DNA of 42,443 bases from Cysteiniphilum halobium (lineage in GTDB: Bacteria > Pseudomonadota > Gammaproteobacteria > Francisellales > Francisellaceae). Below, one piece after another: positions 17,405 through 25,289 of this stretch. The notes below the pieces were generated by a model. The model was given only the letters and a program-made list of their open reading frames with translations. It had not been told where the DNA came from and made no database searches. Where the stretch lies: contig NZ_QLIU01000025.1 in NCBI RefSeq assembly GCF_003574425.1, forward strand, positions 1-42,443. The letters run 5' to 3'. Each line of letters begins with the position of its first letter. Position 1 is the first letter of the stretch. Position numbers and translations under genes: made by a program.

Positions 17405-18616
17405 TTATTTTGCGCCAAACCCAGTTAAGATCGTATAAACCGTTTTCACTACAATTTTAAGATCCATAATAAGTGAGTAATGCTTTACATAATACAAATC
17501 ATATTGCAGCTTCTCATAATTGCCATCAGCACCGGTCGTATGCCCTTGAGTCACTTGCGCCCACCCCGTAATACCAGGTTTTACAATATGTCTTAATCGA
17601 TAAAGGGGAATCTCTTTTTCAAACTGTTTCGCGGTCTCTACCCATTCAGGACGTGGGCCAATAAGGCTCATATCACCTTTTAAAATATTCAGAAACTGTG
17701 GCAATTCATCGATTCTAAATTTACGCATAAAAGCACCAAATTTAGTAATACGCATATCTCCAGATACCGTTTCACCGGATTGATCAGCATTTTTAACCAT
17801 TGATCTGAATTTATATACTTTAAATGGTTTATTCTTAAATCCCATTCTTGATTGCATATAAAACACAGGGCGCCCCATGGTGACAATAATAACCAACGAG
17901 ACCACACCAAAAACAATGAGTAATAGTGGCAACAATAATAATGCTAATAGAAATTCACAACTGTTTTTAAAAAATTGATACCATAGCGGAATATTAAACC
18001 CTGCATACATCCAATTCTCATTTAACTGTGTTAGTGATAGGCGCTGTTCAATTAACTCTTCATAGGCACTTAAAGTTATTACAGGAACATCATGCTGACT
18101 GGCATGGAAAATGAGTTGATTCCAATCATTGTCATAATGAAAGTGTCTATCTACGACAATTGCATCAACACGCTTTAAATCTTTTGGAATGACTTTATCT
18201 TTTGAGATTAACTTGACTTTATGACTTAATGCAAGTTTTGATAGCAAATGTGAGTGCACTAAAATACGGTAAGGATGCCCAAATGCTCGTATAATGATAA
18301 AACGAGCAAGTGTAACCACTAAGAACCAACTAATAATAGTGCAGCTACCCACTAAAAAAACATGCGATGCTTTACGTAAAACCACAGTAACCAAAGAAAT
18401 AATAATAAAGAAAAAGATTGTCACAATAATAATATGTGTATAGTACTCCAACAGCATGCTAGAGCGTTGATAGCGATATAACCAACTGAAACAGAAAATG
18501 ACTACCATAAATACAAAGCTCTCCTGACTTAAGCTCCATATATACTCATAAGCCCAGACAAATAGCACAAAAACAAGCGCTTCTAAAATAAAACTAATAA
18601 CCGATGATTTATTCAT
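17405..18616 (-). CDS. Undecaprenyl-phosphate sugar-phosphate transferase (WbaP/WcaJ type)
   Basis: This enzyme would start repeat-unit assembly by moving a hexose-1-phosphate from a UDP sugar to undecaprenyl phosphate. Four N-terminal spans (about 10-135), a short central region and a fifth hydrophobic segment (about 215-245) are followed by the bacterial sugar transferase domain. Motifs seen are GRPVFYMQSRMGFKNKPF, KVYKFRSM, KFRIDELPQFLNILKGDMSLIGPRPE (split by the family's catalytic Asp-Glu) and PGITGWAQV. At 403 residues it is shorter than typical WbaP (about 470), mainly in the central soluble domain. Glucose or galactose cannot be told apart by eye. Confidence 0.9.
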   Translation of the reverse strand: MNKSSVISFILEALVFVLFVWAYEYIWSLSQESFVFMVVIFCFSWLYRYQRSSMLLEYYTHIIIVTIFFFIIISLVTVVLRKASHVFLVGSCTIISWFLVVTLARFIIIRAFGHPYRILVHSHLLSKLALSHKVKLISKDKVIPKDLKRVDAIVVDRHFHYDNDWNQLIFHASQHDVPVITLSAYEELIEQRLSLTQLNENWMYAGFNIPLWYQFFKNSCEFLLALLLLPLLLIVFGVVSLVIIVTMGRPVFYMQSRMGFKNKPFKVYKFRSMVKNADQSGETVSGDMRITKFGAFMRKFRIDELPQFLNILKGDMSLIGPRPEWVETAKQFEKEIPLYRLRHIVKPGITGWAQVTQGHTTGADGNYEKLQYDLYYVKHYSLIMDLKIVVKTVYTILTGFGAK

Positions 18617-18683
18617 ATAGATCGATTAAATAAATTCCTATGGCGCTGAAGTATATACTAAAAGCACTGACCTTTCTTGATGT

Positions 18684-19160
18684 TTAGTTCAAAAACTCAA
18701 ACTTCTCTCGGCAGAATGAAGTGATTCGATCATAAACATCAATCAAATCTACACATGATTCATAAATTGCATTGAGACTGTCAACCATATCAACCACATT
18801 AAATCCATATTCATGCGCAACACTATTTCTGATTTTTCTTAATCGAAGCCAATTATCAGTGTATAACAACCCTAGCGCCTCTAATTTATTAAGAATATCA
18901 ATAAACGACTGACGCTTAACATCCTCCGCCAATAGCATAAGCACCGTTGGAAAAAGCTTCTCACCCATCACATCTTGCAACTTAGCAAAGCGAAATAAGA
19001 ACTGATCAATATGCTCAATTTCTTCATCACGAAATTTCTCATAATTAACCACATCAAAAGGTAATTTGTGTTTCATATTACTATAAGCGTAATTTATTCT
19101 CTTTTTGTGCTGATCACATTCATATAAAATTTTAACCATTTTATCTTGCAATGGGTTCAT
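18684..19160 (-). CDS. hepT: HepT-type HEPN toxin
   Basis: The 158-residue all-helical protein carries the HEPN ribonuclease motif RX4HXY as RNSVAHEY (Arg111, His116, Tyr118), exactly the form found in HepT toxins. In the described Shewanella HepT/MntA system, the toxin is an RNase silenced by AMPylation of that Tyr by the partner MntA. It overlaps the upstream mntA-like gene by 4 bases (ATGA), as in that family. It is somewhat longer than many HepT proteins (about 135-145). It sits in the accessory block that splits the polysaccharide locus. Confidence 0.85.
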   Translation of the reverse strand: MNPLQDKMVKILYECDQHKKRINYAYSNMKHKLPFDVVNYEKFRDEEIEHIDQFLFRFAKLQDVMGEKLFPTVLMLLAEDVKRQSFIDILNKLEALGLLYTDNWLRLRKIRNSVAHEYGFNVVDMVDSLNAIYESCVDLIDVYDRITSFCREKFEFLN

Positions 19161-19462
19161 AGCTCAACTCCATCTCTTAAGGCTATATCATCTACCAGGC
19201 GTTTATCATCACCAGTTTTTGCGATCACTATATCAATTTTTTGCTCACCCAGTGCTTTCTCCAATTCAACCAGTAAATCAATTTTCCTGCCATAAGCCCC
19301 TTCAATTTCCTCGTTTTTTTTGGGCAAAAGATATAAATCAACATCCCCTCCTCGCTGTGCATCATCAACCCGACTACCAAATAAGAATACTCGCATATCC
19401 CCACCAAAAACCGAATGAACACAAGCTTTTATTTTCAACGCATTTTCTTTACTTAAGCGCAT
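19157..19462 (-). CDS. mntA: MntA-type nucleotidyltransferase antitoxin
   Basis: The 101-residue protein is a minimal nucleotidyltransferase. The active site reads FLFGSRVDDAQRGGDVDLYLL, giving Gly29-Ser30 and the metal-binding Asp40 and Asp42. The spacing between GS and DVD is nine residues, one fewer than the common ten. AAGGATGTTTT precedes the ATG. In the HepT/MntA family this enzyme AMPylates the toxin and so acts as antitoxin. The gene precedes hepT and overlaps it by 4 bases, which couples their translation. Confidence 0.85.
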   Translation of the reverse strand: MRLSKENALKIKACVHSVFGGDMRVFLFGSRVDDAQRGGDVDLYLLPKKNEEIEGAYGRKIDLLVELEKALGEQKIDIVIAKTGDDKRLVDDIALRDGVEL

Positions 19463-19579
19463 AAAACATCCTTCTAAACATGAGCAAATACTCGTTATAT
19501 TTACTTAAGCAACTCTATAACTAGCTGTTAAACCAAAAATAGTTGTTGCTTTCATTTAACCATCAACCTTATTTAAACA

Positions 19580-21139
19580 TCATACTTTCTCAACATATAA
19601 ATCAGCCATATTGCGCTGTTTATCATCAAAACTCATCCCAATCAAATAAATTGGTTTACCATAAGATTCATACTTTTGTGCATATTGGCGTGCTTTAATC
19701 TGTGCAACAGCCTCTTTGGCATCACCATATTTCTGTAGTTTAAATTCAATAATCATCACCTTATCTGGCATGACAAGTGTTAAATCAATTCTCCCATGAT
19801 TTGTCACATCTTCAGCAATTAAATCATAGCCAAGCGCTGCTAAAAAGCTATAAACAATACTGGCATAAAATCCCTCGTACCTCTCAATATCATTATTACG
19901 ATACCAATCATGTGGAATGCTTGCAAAGTGACTACATATAATTTCACCTAAGCGCTCGAAATCATTTTTTTCAAAAGCGCTAATCATATGATCTATCACT
20001 TGATTTTTCTTACTGTCATTTGTCGCTATCGTTGCTAGGCTGTTATTAAGGCTATATTTGACCTCATAATTTGGATATCCTAACCGATAAGCAATGACAT
20101 GCCCACGGAGAAACATTTCTTTAATCGTTAAGTATCCTGTCTGAAATAAAAGTGTTTCAATCGGCATATTATCAACATCAAAGGTTCTCAACAAATGCTC
20201 GTTGACCACAACACTTTCAAAATCAGGGATAAAATAGTGATTGTTTTGCACCATTTTCACTAAAAATGTTGGTGTTGCTGTTTCAAACCAATAATTACGA
20301 TAATGAAAATCTTTACTTATAAATAATAAGATATCAAAGGGATTATAGACTTTTTGCTTTTCACTTCCTGCAAAGTTATAACCATTATACCAACGCCTTA
20401 ATACATCATAATCTACTTTACCTTGCTGTAAATGCTCGTTAAAAGCCTCGACTAATTCTGCTTGGTTATAACCACAAATATCAGCATATTTAGCATCTAA
20501 GGTTATATCGTCTAAATTATTTAAATCACTAAACAAACTGACTTTGCTAAACTTTGAAACGCCGGTTAGCATAGTAAATTTAATACATCTATCATTCTGT
20601 TTAATGTAAGTATAAAGACCTTTCAGAATTTCACACATTTGCATTGCTAATTCATTATTGATGATATTATCCAAGATGGGCTTATCATATTCATCCACTA
20701 ATACAACAATGCCTTGCGGATGTTTTTCATGTAGCAATCTAATTAATTCTCCAAACTTAACACCATAATCTGTCTGCCGTAATACAACACCATATTTCTT
20801 TGCATGTTCATCCAACATACTATGCACTTCAGTAAAAAAGCGCTCTTTACTATGATAGCTCGAGCTTATACCTAAATTAAGGTGTATCACAGGGTATATT
20901 GTTTGCCAATCCCAATTTTTCTCAAGATGGAGGCCTTTAAATAATGCTTTATTACCTTCAAAGGCATGTTTGATTGTATCAATTAATAATGATTTACCAA
21001 AGCGCCTAGGCCGTGATAAAAAGTAACGCCCCGCACCTTTATTCACCAACTGATCAATATGCTTGGTTTTATCGATATAAACATAGTTTTCAGTGATAAT
21101 TTTCTCAAAACTTGAGATACCAATCGGGAGTTTTTTCAT
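19580..21139 (-). CDS. AAA-ATPase-like protein with C-terminal PD-(D/E)XK nuclease domain (copy 1)
   Basis: The 519-residue protein has the layout of the AAA-ATPase_like (PF09820) plus DUF1703 (PF08011) families. The P-loop is atypical (RPRRFGKSLL, 43-52), Walker B is VVLVDEYDKP with Asp149-Glu150, and TMLTGVSKFSKVSLFSDLNN follows. The C-terminal nuclease core has Asp451 (GRIDL) and the Glu465-x-Lys467 pair (IEFKL). The start at 21139 (MKKLPIGISSFEK) is preferred over a GTG six codons upstream because AAAGGTAATTGT precedes it. Function is not established for the family. A second copy lies at 40803-42341. Confidence 0.85.
   Translation of the reverse strand: MKKLPIGISSFEKIITENYVYIDKTKHIDQLVNKGAGRYFLSRPRRFGKSLLIDTIKHAFEGNKALFKGLHLEKNWDWQTIYPVIHLNLGISSSYHSKERFFTEVHSMLDEHAKKYGVVLRQTDYGVKFGELIRLLHEKHPQGIVVLVDEYDKPILDNIINNELAMQMCEILKGLYTYIKQNDRCIKFTMLTGVSKFSKVSLFSDLNNLDDITLDAKYADICGYNQAELVEAFNEHLQQGKVDYDVLRRWYNGYNFAGSEKQKVYNPFDILLFISKDFHYRNYWFETATPTFLVKMVQNNHYFIPDFESVVVNEHLLRTFDVDNMPIETLLFQTGYLTIKEMFLRGHVIAYRLGYPNYEVKYSLNNSLATIATNDSKKNQVIDHMISAFEKNDFERLGEIICSHFASIPHDWYRNNDIERYEGFYASIVYSFLAALGYDLIAEDVTNHGRIDLTLVMPDKVMIIEFKLQKYGDAKEAVAQIKARQYAQKYESYGKPIYLIGMSFDDKQRNMADLYVEKV
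19580..21139 (-). repeat. Direct repeat, left copy (AAA/nuclease gene)
   Basis: The coding sequences here and at 40803-42341 are in the same orientation and strongly similar at DNA level, especially over roughly the first 190 and last 450 bases of the gene. They bracket the IS and the large sugar cluster, with about 20 kb between them. Recombination between them would delete the intervening cluster. Confidence 0.7.
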
Positions 21140-21157
21140 ACAATTACCTTTTATCAC

Positions 21158-22480
21158 TTACCAGTAATCCAACATATCATCTAAAGAAAATCCTTCATAA
21201 TGGATAGTATAACCTCGCAATTGCGACTGAACCAAATTCTTTGCTTTAGATTTAAGTCGATTTAAAACAATTTTATTTTTTGCTCGTTTAACTTCAACAA
21301 TTAATGCTTCACGATTACGCTCATTAATCGCAACAATATCAATTTCATTCTGATTACCTCTCTCCCAATAACGTCCAATCTGACTATACTGCTTCTTAAG
21401 CTTTAATATATCAATCATATACTCTTCTAAATAACGCCCACTATATGTGGCAAAATCCTCTCGGATAATTTCCTTTATATAATCATAATTTTCCAACTCA
21501 ATAGCGCTTTGATATTTATAGACAAAACGAAACCAAAAATTAAGAAAATGATCATTGATCACATATTTTTGAATTCTACTTCCTGGTTTCGCAAATATCG
21601 GTTTAATCGTTTGGATAATATTATATGTAATCTCAAGCTTTTCAAGATAGCCTCCTATTGATTTACCAAGGATAGATTCTAGCTCTGATCGCGAAGTTTT
21701 AGAACTTGCAATTAATGATAGAATTGAAAAATAAGTCGTATATTCTTTACCAAACTCTTCTATTAAAACATCGCGACCCTCATTAATAAATAATGAGCTA
21801 TGACTAAAAAACACATCTAGTATGCTTTCTAAAGAAAATGCTTGATTCTCAATAAAAATCTCAACATACTTAGCCACCCCTCCAGTTATTGTATAAAAAG
21901 CCAATAAATTCTCGGGACTTGGCAGCGCATTATGGTCTTGAAAAATCTCTACCAATGTAGGAATATTAAACCCCTTAAGCATCATTTTCCTATTAGCTCG
22001 CCCATACAAAGGCTGTTTCGAATGTTCAAATATTTTATGCATTAAAGAATAAATAGACCCTGAAAGCACTAGGTTTAATTTACTCTCATCTTTATGTTTA
22101 TCCCAAAGATGTTGAATATCTGAATAAATCGCAGAATTCACATAATAAAATTCTTGAAACTCATCAATAGCCAAAGTGAAGTTAATTTCTTTAGATAACT
22201 CTAATATGTATGCAAAAAAATCAGAAAAACGCCTAAACTCTCCATGTATCTCAATTTTTAGTTCACGCTTAAGCTCTTCGACAAACTCACTACACAATAA
22301 ATTTTCAGACTTCTTAGAAACAAAAAAGTAGACCATATTACCAGTAAAAGCCTGCCTAATTAACTTTGTCTTACCAATACGCCTACGTCCAACAATGAAG
22401 GTCATTTTAGCAGATAGCAAAGACTGTTGCTTAACCTCATGAAGGAGCGAAAGTTCTTCATCACGATTATAGAATTTCAT
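21158..22480 (-). CDS. ATPase with DUF234-type C-terminal nuclease-like domain
   Basis: The 440-residue protein resembles the archaeal-ATPase/DUF234 group found in archaea and bacteria. MKFYNRDEEL is the usual start. The P-loop GRRRIGKTKL begins at residue 31, and a Walker B-like FTLAIDEFQEFY follows near 98-109. The C-terminal part reads YWERGNQNEIDIVAIN, then ALIVEVKRAK, a PD-(D/E)XK-like core. The biological role is unknown to me; members are often in mobile or defence-rich regions. It ends 18 bases before the start of copy 1 of the AAA/nuclease gene, so the two may be co-transcribed. A palindrome lies just upstream. Confidence 0.82.
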   Translation of the reverse strand: MKFYNRDEELSLLHEVKQQSLLSAKMTFIVGRRRIGKTKLIRQAFTGNMVYFFVSKKSENLLCSEFVEELKRELKIEIHGEFRRFSDFFAYILELSKEINFTLAIDEFQEFYYVNSAIYSDIQHLWDKHKDESKLNLVLSGSIYSLMHKIFEHSKQPLYGRANRKMMLKGFNIPTLVEIFQDHNALPSPENLLAFYTITGGVAKYVEIFIENQAFSLESILDVFFSHSSLFINEGRDVLIEEFGKEYTTYFSILSLIASSKTSRSELESILGKSIGGYLEKLEITYNIIQTIKPIFAKPGSRIQKYVINDHFLNFWFRFVYKYQSAIELENYDYIKEIIREDFATYSGRYLEEYMIDILKLKKQYSQIGRYWERGNQNEIDIVAINERNREALIVEVKRAKNKIVLNRLKSKAKNLVQSQLRGYTIHYEGFSLDDMLDYW

Positions 22481-22491
22481 TTACGCAATCT

Positions 22492-22506
22492 GTATTACAG
22501 TAATAC
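22492..22506. promoter_or_regulatory. Perfect 15-base palindrome upstream of the DUF234 ATPase
   Basis: GTATTACAGTAATAC is a perfect inverted repeat around a central base, 12-26 bases before the ATPase start codon. An overlapping inverted repeat, AGTAAT-GTGT-ATTACT on the minus strand, extends it to about 22514. Position and symmetry fit an operator or an mRNA hairpin near the start codon. No matching regulator is identified. Confidence 0.4.
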
Positions 22507-22774
22507 ACATTACTATTTCATGTTTTAATTAATAGATCAACCTTAAATTCGCATTCAAAATTCAAGGTATCAAATATATACTGTGCGCAGTCATAGTCAG
22601 CGGGAATGTGTGAAGCATTTTGTTGTAGATTTGGCGTATTAATTTGCAGACAATAGCCAGCTCTATTATCAAAAATGAATACGTCAAAGATGCTCAAAAG
22701 GCAAAGACAAAAACCGAAAATTGTGACCGCACGCAGTATAGTATTGAACGACAATTATCTTTGCTGGGCGGTGT
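22507..22774. other. Unassigned debris between the ATPase gene and the IS element
   Basis: Three overlapping frames look partly protein-like here and none forms a clear gene. One is a 78-codon minus-strand ORF (22518-22754). Another is an open plus-strand frame ending in EYVKDAQKAKTKTENCDRTQ and SIERQLSLLGGVHSSSRL before a TAA. This mix is typical of degraded gene ends. I cannot assign a parent protein. Confidence 0.4.
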
Positions 22775-22803
22775 TCATTCATCTTCTCGGTTATAAAACT
22801 TCA
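22775..22803 (-). pseudogene. Remnant start of a second DUF234-type ATPase gene
   Basis: An ATG at 22803 encodes MKFYNREDE and then a stop, almost the same as the start of the intact ATPase downstream (MKFYNRDEEL). The codons differ at several third positions, so it is a paralogue rather than a duplicate of the same DNA. It is fused in frame to the end of the IS transposase reading frame. The rest of the gene is gone. Confidence 0.55.
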
Positions 22804-23317
22804 TGATTATAATAACCCAGGTTGTGATAACTTGGATTAGGTGGTGTTCTACTTTAGCATTTAATATGTTTCGTCCCCACTCAACTCGATTGATATAAAG
22901 ACCAATGACCGTGTCATGCATTAGCTCAGTTTTTGAAAAACAAATGCTTTTCCTAGCAAGTCGCTTGATTCTGGTTCTAAAAGTCAAAAATTTACGCTCA
23001 ATCTTTTGAGTGTTGCGTTTGCCTATATCGTGATATTCTTTTGGAATATACTTTGAATAACTACTCCAATCATCACTAAAAAATAGTTCTACTTTGAAAT
23101 GCCGCAAGGTTTTAAGTAATAACTCAAAGCTTTCATGTGTACGTCTACCAAAACAATAAGCCACAATTTGACTTGTTTTATGGCAGATGGCTAGCCAGAG
23201 CCATCTTTGTTGCTGTTTCTCACCAACATAAGACCACTGCTCATCAAGCTCCATGAGTAATGGTGTCAAGATCACTGAGCTTGTACTAATCAATAAATCC
23301 CAATTACATTTCAGCAA
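22775..23317 (-). CDS. insB: IS1-family transposase, InsB (DDE) part, read-through end
   Basis: This frame holds the catalytic domain: ELDEQWSYVGEKQQQRWLWL, then FFSDDWSSYSKYIP and KRNTQKIERKFLTFRTRIKR, typical of IS1 DDE transposases. It has no good start of its own (nearest TTG). It is in the +1 frame relative to insA at a run of eight A, so expression would need ribosomal or transcriptional slippage, or the frame is broken by one extra A. The frame runs past the right inverted repeat by about 21 codons, ending with the MKFYNREDE remnant. Confidence 0.8.
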   Translation of the reverse strand: MLKCNWDLLISTSSVILTPLLMELDEQWSYVGEKQQQRWLWLAICHKTSQIVAYCFGRRTHESFELLLKTLRHFKVELFFSDDWSSYSKYIPKEYHDIGKRNTQKIERKFLTFRTRIKRLARKSICFSKTELMHDTVIGLYINRVEWGRNILNAKVEHHLIQVITTWVIIIMKFYNREDE

Positions 23318-23645
23318 CTTACAGGCTTTTTTTTATCGTGTTTATCACTGTTTTTGTGCTCACCTTCAATACACGAGCTGTATCACGAATACCGCTCCCA
23401 TTACTACACATATCAACGATTTTTTCTTTCGTTTCGGGTAAACGTCCTATAGCTTTATAAGTCATTTGAAAATATTTACCGCAAACCTGACAGCGATATC
23501 TTTGTACTCCATCTGAGTTGGATTTTAATTGGTTCTTTCCTGCTTTAACTGTTTTTGCTGAATTGCAATTCCTACAATGTACGTCAATTTTAGCCATTTT
23601 TGATTTAGCATTATAAAAACAAATATGCTAGAAAACCACACTACC
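22840..23645 (-). mobile_element. IS1-family insertion sequence (about 806 bp)
   Basis: Two transposase frames lie between imperfect terminal inverted repeats. The end before insA reads GGTAGTGTGGTTTTCTAGCAT (minus, from 23645 down) and the far end reads GGTGGTGTTCTACTTTAGCAT (plus, from 22840 up). About 15 of 21 positions match. The size fits IS1 members (about 0.7-0.8 kb). No 8-9 base target duplication is visible at these ends, so either the exact boundary is slightly off or the element has taken part in a rearrangement. Confidence 0.75.
23319..23597 (-). CDS. insA: IS1-family transposase, InsA part
   Basis: The 92-residue protein has the InsA layout: a zinc ribbon (CRNCNS and CQVCGK pairs) and a C-terminal HTH (GIRDTARVLKVSTKTVINTI). 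It ends at an A-rich stretch with eight consecutive A, where the reading frame passes to the InsB-like part. In IS1, InsA alone represses transposition and the fused InsAB' is the transposase. Confidence 0.85.
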   Translation of the reverse strand: MAKIDVHCRNCNSAKTVKAGKNQLKSNSDGVQRYRCQVCGKYFQMTYKAIGRLPETKEKIVDMCSNGSGIRDTARVLKVSTKTVINTIKKSL

Positions 23646-23676
23646 AGTTATTTCAATACTCCCTTGAATCAACACT

Positions 23677-24483
23677 CTAAAACAAACCACCCCATTTACG
23701 CCAATACTTAAATGCAGATTTAATTGCTTCATTACGCAATTTTTTATTTTTATATGCATCACCCTGGTACTCATGAACAACTCTAACACTTGGAACATAT
23801 GCTGTGCGCGAGACTTCTAAGGCTCTTCGTGATAAGTCACAATCATCCATATAATAAAAAAATCTCTCATCAAACCCCCTCACAGCCTTAAAAACATTGA
23901 CTCTAAAAAACATAAAGCAACCTGTACAATTTGGTACATCATATATTTCAGAGCTATATGAGTGATCTTGATATTCATACCTTTCTAGATAAGTTTTGAA
24001 AAAACGTTTCTCATGTTTAAATGTAAATCTTAAAAATTGCGAAAAAAGTGTCGGGTTTTTTTTGCATGAAAATTGCAATTGAGAATTTTGGTCATATATC
24101 ATTGGGGTTAATAACCCGACACCTTTTTGCGCCTCCATAAACTGGATTGCTTTTAAAAAAGTATCCTCAAAAAAAATAATATCCGGATTTACAACCAAAT
24201 GATAATCTCCGTTTACTTTATCTAAAACAAAATTGTTGCCATAACCATATCCTCCATTCTTATCTGAGTTAATGAACTCAATGGATAGAGCGCTAGAATT
24301 ATTTTTTAGCTCATTAATTTCATAATCTATCTCTTTAGATGTGTCATTATTCACTATATAAAGCTGAAACTTTGCATCCAATGCATGCTGAGCATACAAC
24401 ACAGATTTTTCGCATGATAGTAAAAAATTTTTAAGCATAGTTTGTGAGTGCTTATAAAGCACAACTGTTAATGTTATTTTCAC
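23677..24483 (-). CDS. Family 2 glycosyltransferase
   Basis: The 268-residue protein is a GT-A fold, GT2-type glycosyltransferase: LTVVLYKHS at the start, IVNNDTS, NGGYGYGNN, the metal-binding HLVVNPDIIF, then TGCFMFFRVNVFKAVRGFDE with FFYYMDDCDLSRRA. That pattern (NPD in place of DXD, followed by YMDDxDL) is seen in rhamnosyltransferases such as WbbL-type enzymes, which fits the nearby rmlABCD genes. It is the last gene of the large sugar cluster and its stop lies 31 bases from the IS end. Confidence 0.85.
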   Translation of the reverse strand: MKITLTVVLYKHSQTMLKNFLLSCEKSVLYAQHALDAKFQLYIVNNDTSKEIDYEINELKNNSSALSIEFINSDKNGGYGYGNNFVLDKVNGDYHLVVNPDIIFFEDTFLKAIQFMEAQKGVGLLTPMIYDQNSQLQFSCKKNPTLFSQFLRFTFKHEKRFFKTYLERYEYQDHSYSSEIYDVPNCTGCFMFFRVNVFKAVRGFDERFFYYMDDCDLSRRALEVSRTAYVPSVRVVHEYQGDAYKNKKLRNEAIKSAFKYWRKWGGLF

Positions 24484-24497
24484 TTGTAAACACCTAG

Positions 24498-25289
24498 TTA
24501 TTTTCGATAAACATTATCAGCAGATTTTACTTCCGCTCTTTTTTTTATTAGCTCCAAAATCTCCTTGTCACCTTTTTGTGAGTCACTAGGTGCAAACAAT
24601 GCTTTTCCCCTGCGAGAAGATGTCTCTCTTGCTTCTGATAAATAATAAATGGCTAAAGATCGACGGGCTTCATTCTCTGGACAAGTTATTACCTTAGGCA
24701 GACCATGCCAACTATTACATGTTGTATCAAATATAACAGCACGATTAAATACTGGCTCTACTGACTTTATTAAATCTTTAGGTTGATTTTCAGCATCATC
24801 ATGAGACCACAACCCCAAAGCCCCACCCCATTCAGACTTATATTTTTCATTAATATATATAATAATATTCAGCCTTCTTTCCATGCCAAGCTTAGGGTGG
24901 ATTGAGTAGTCTAAATGCGTATTTAGTTTACCTCCAGCACCATGGGCATGCCAACCACCGCCATTCAACCCCATATCAGGCCATAATTCAACTTCTGGCA
25001 TCATTTGGTTCAACTTATCGATAAAACGCTTACTATTTAAGTATGCAAAAAATTGATAGGTTTTACTAGGAAATGCCTCCCAGTGATTATAAGTTTTCTT
25101 ATACTCAATTGCATTTTTATACTTATACCATAAATCACTATCTAGTGACGGAAACTCTTGATCTAACGCTCGAGCTAACTCCAAATCTAAAAAGTTATCT
25201 ATCACAACATGTGGGAAGGGATTTGCTTTAGCAAAATCCTCTTTTAGAAGATTAAAATCTGAAAAAACTTTCTTTTCAAGGTTTAGCAT
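24498..25289 (-). CDS. 2-oxoglutarate/Fe(II)-dependent oxygenase
   Basis: The 263-residue protein has the double-stranded beta-helix iron site HxD...H as His125-Leu-Asp127 (NTHLDYSIHP) and His195 (SWHGLP), with Arg near 209 for the 2-oxoglutarate carboxylate. NIIIYINEKYKSEWGGALGLW is the usual prolyl-4-hydroxylase-like core. These enzymes hydroxylate or otherwise oxidise substrates using oxygen and 2-oxoglutarate. Embedded in a polysaccharide cluster, the likely substrate is a nucleotide sugar, a glycan or a lipid-linked sugar; this is inference. Its ATG immediately follows the rmlB stop (TAAATG). Confidence 0.82.
   Translation of the reverse strand: MLNLEKKVFSDFNLLKEDFAKANPFPHVVIDNFLDLELARALDQEFPSLDSDLWYKYKNAIEYKKTYNHWEAFPSKTYQFFAYLNSKRFIDKLNQMMPEVELWPDMGLNGGGWHAHGAGGKLNTHLDYSIHPKLGMERRLNIIIYINEKYKSEWGGALGLWSHDDAENQPKDLIKSVEPVFNRAVIFDTTCNSWHGLPKVITCPENEARRSLAIYYLSEARETSSRRGKALFAPSDSQKGDKEILELIKKRAEVKSADNVYRK

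Noticed and set aside
22518-22754. 78-codon minus-strand ORF as a real gene
   Set aside because: The opposite strand looks equally or more protein-like, no ribosome site was seen, and the area is gene debris.
22830-23655. Target-site duplication flanking the IS1-type element
   Set aside because: The 8-9 bases outside the two inverted repeats (CTTGGATTA and AGTTATTTC) do not match.
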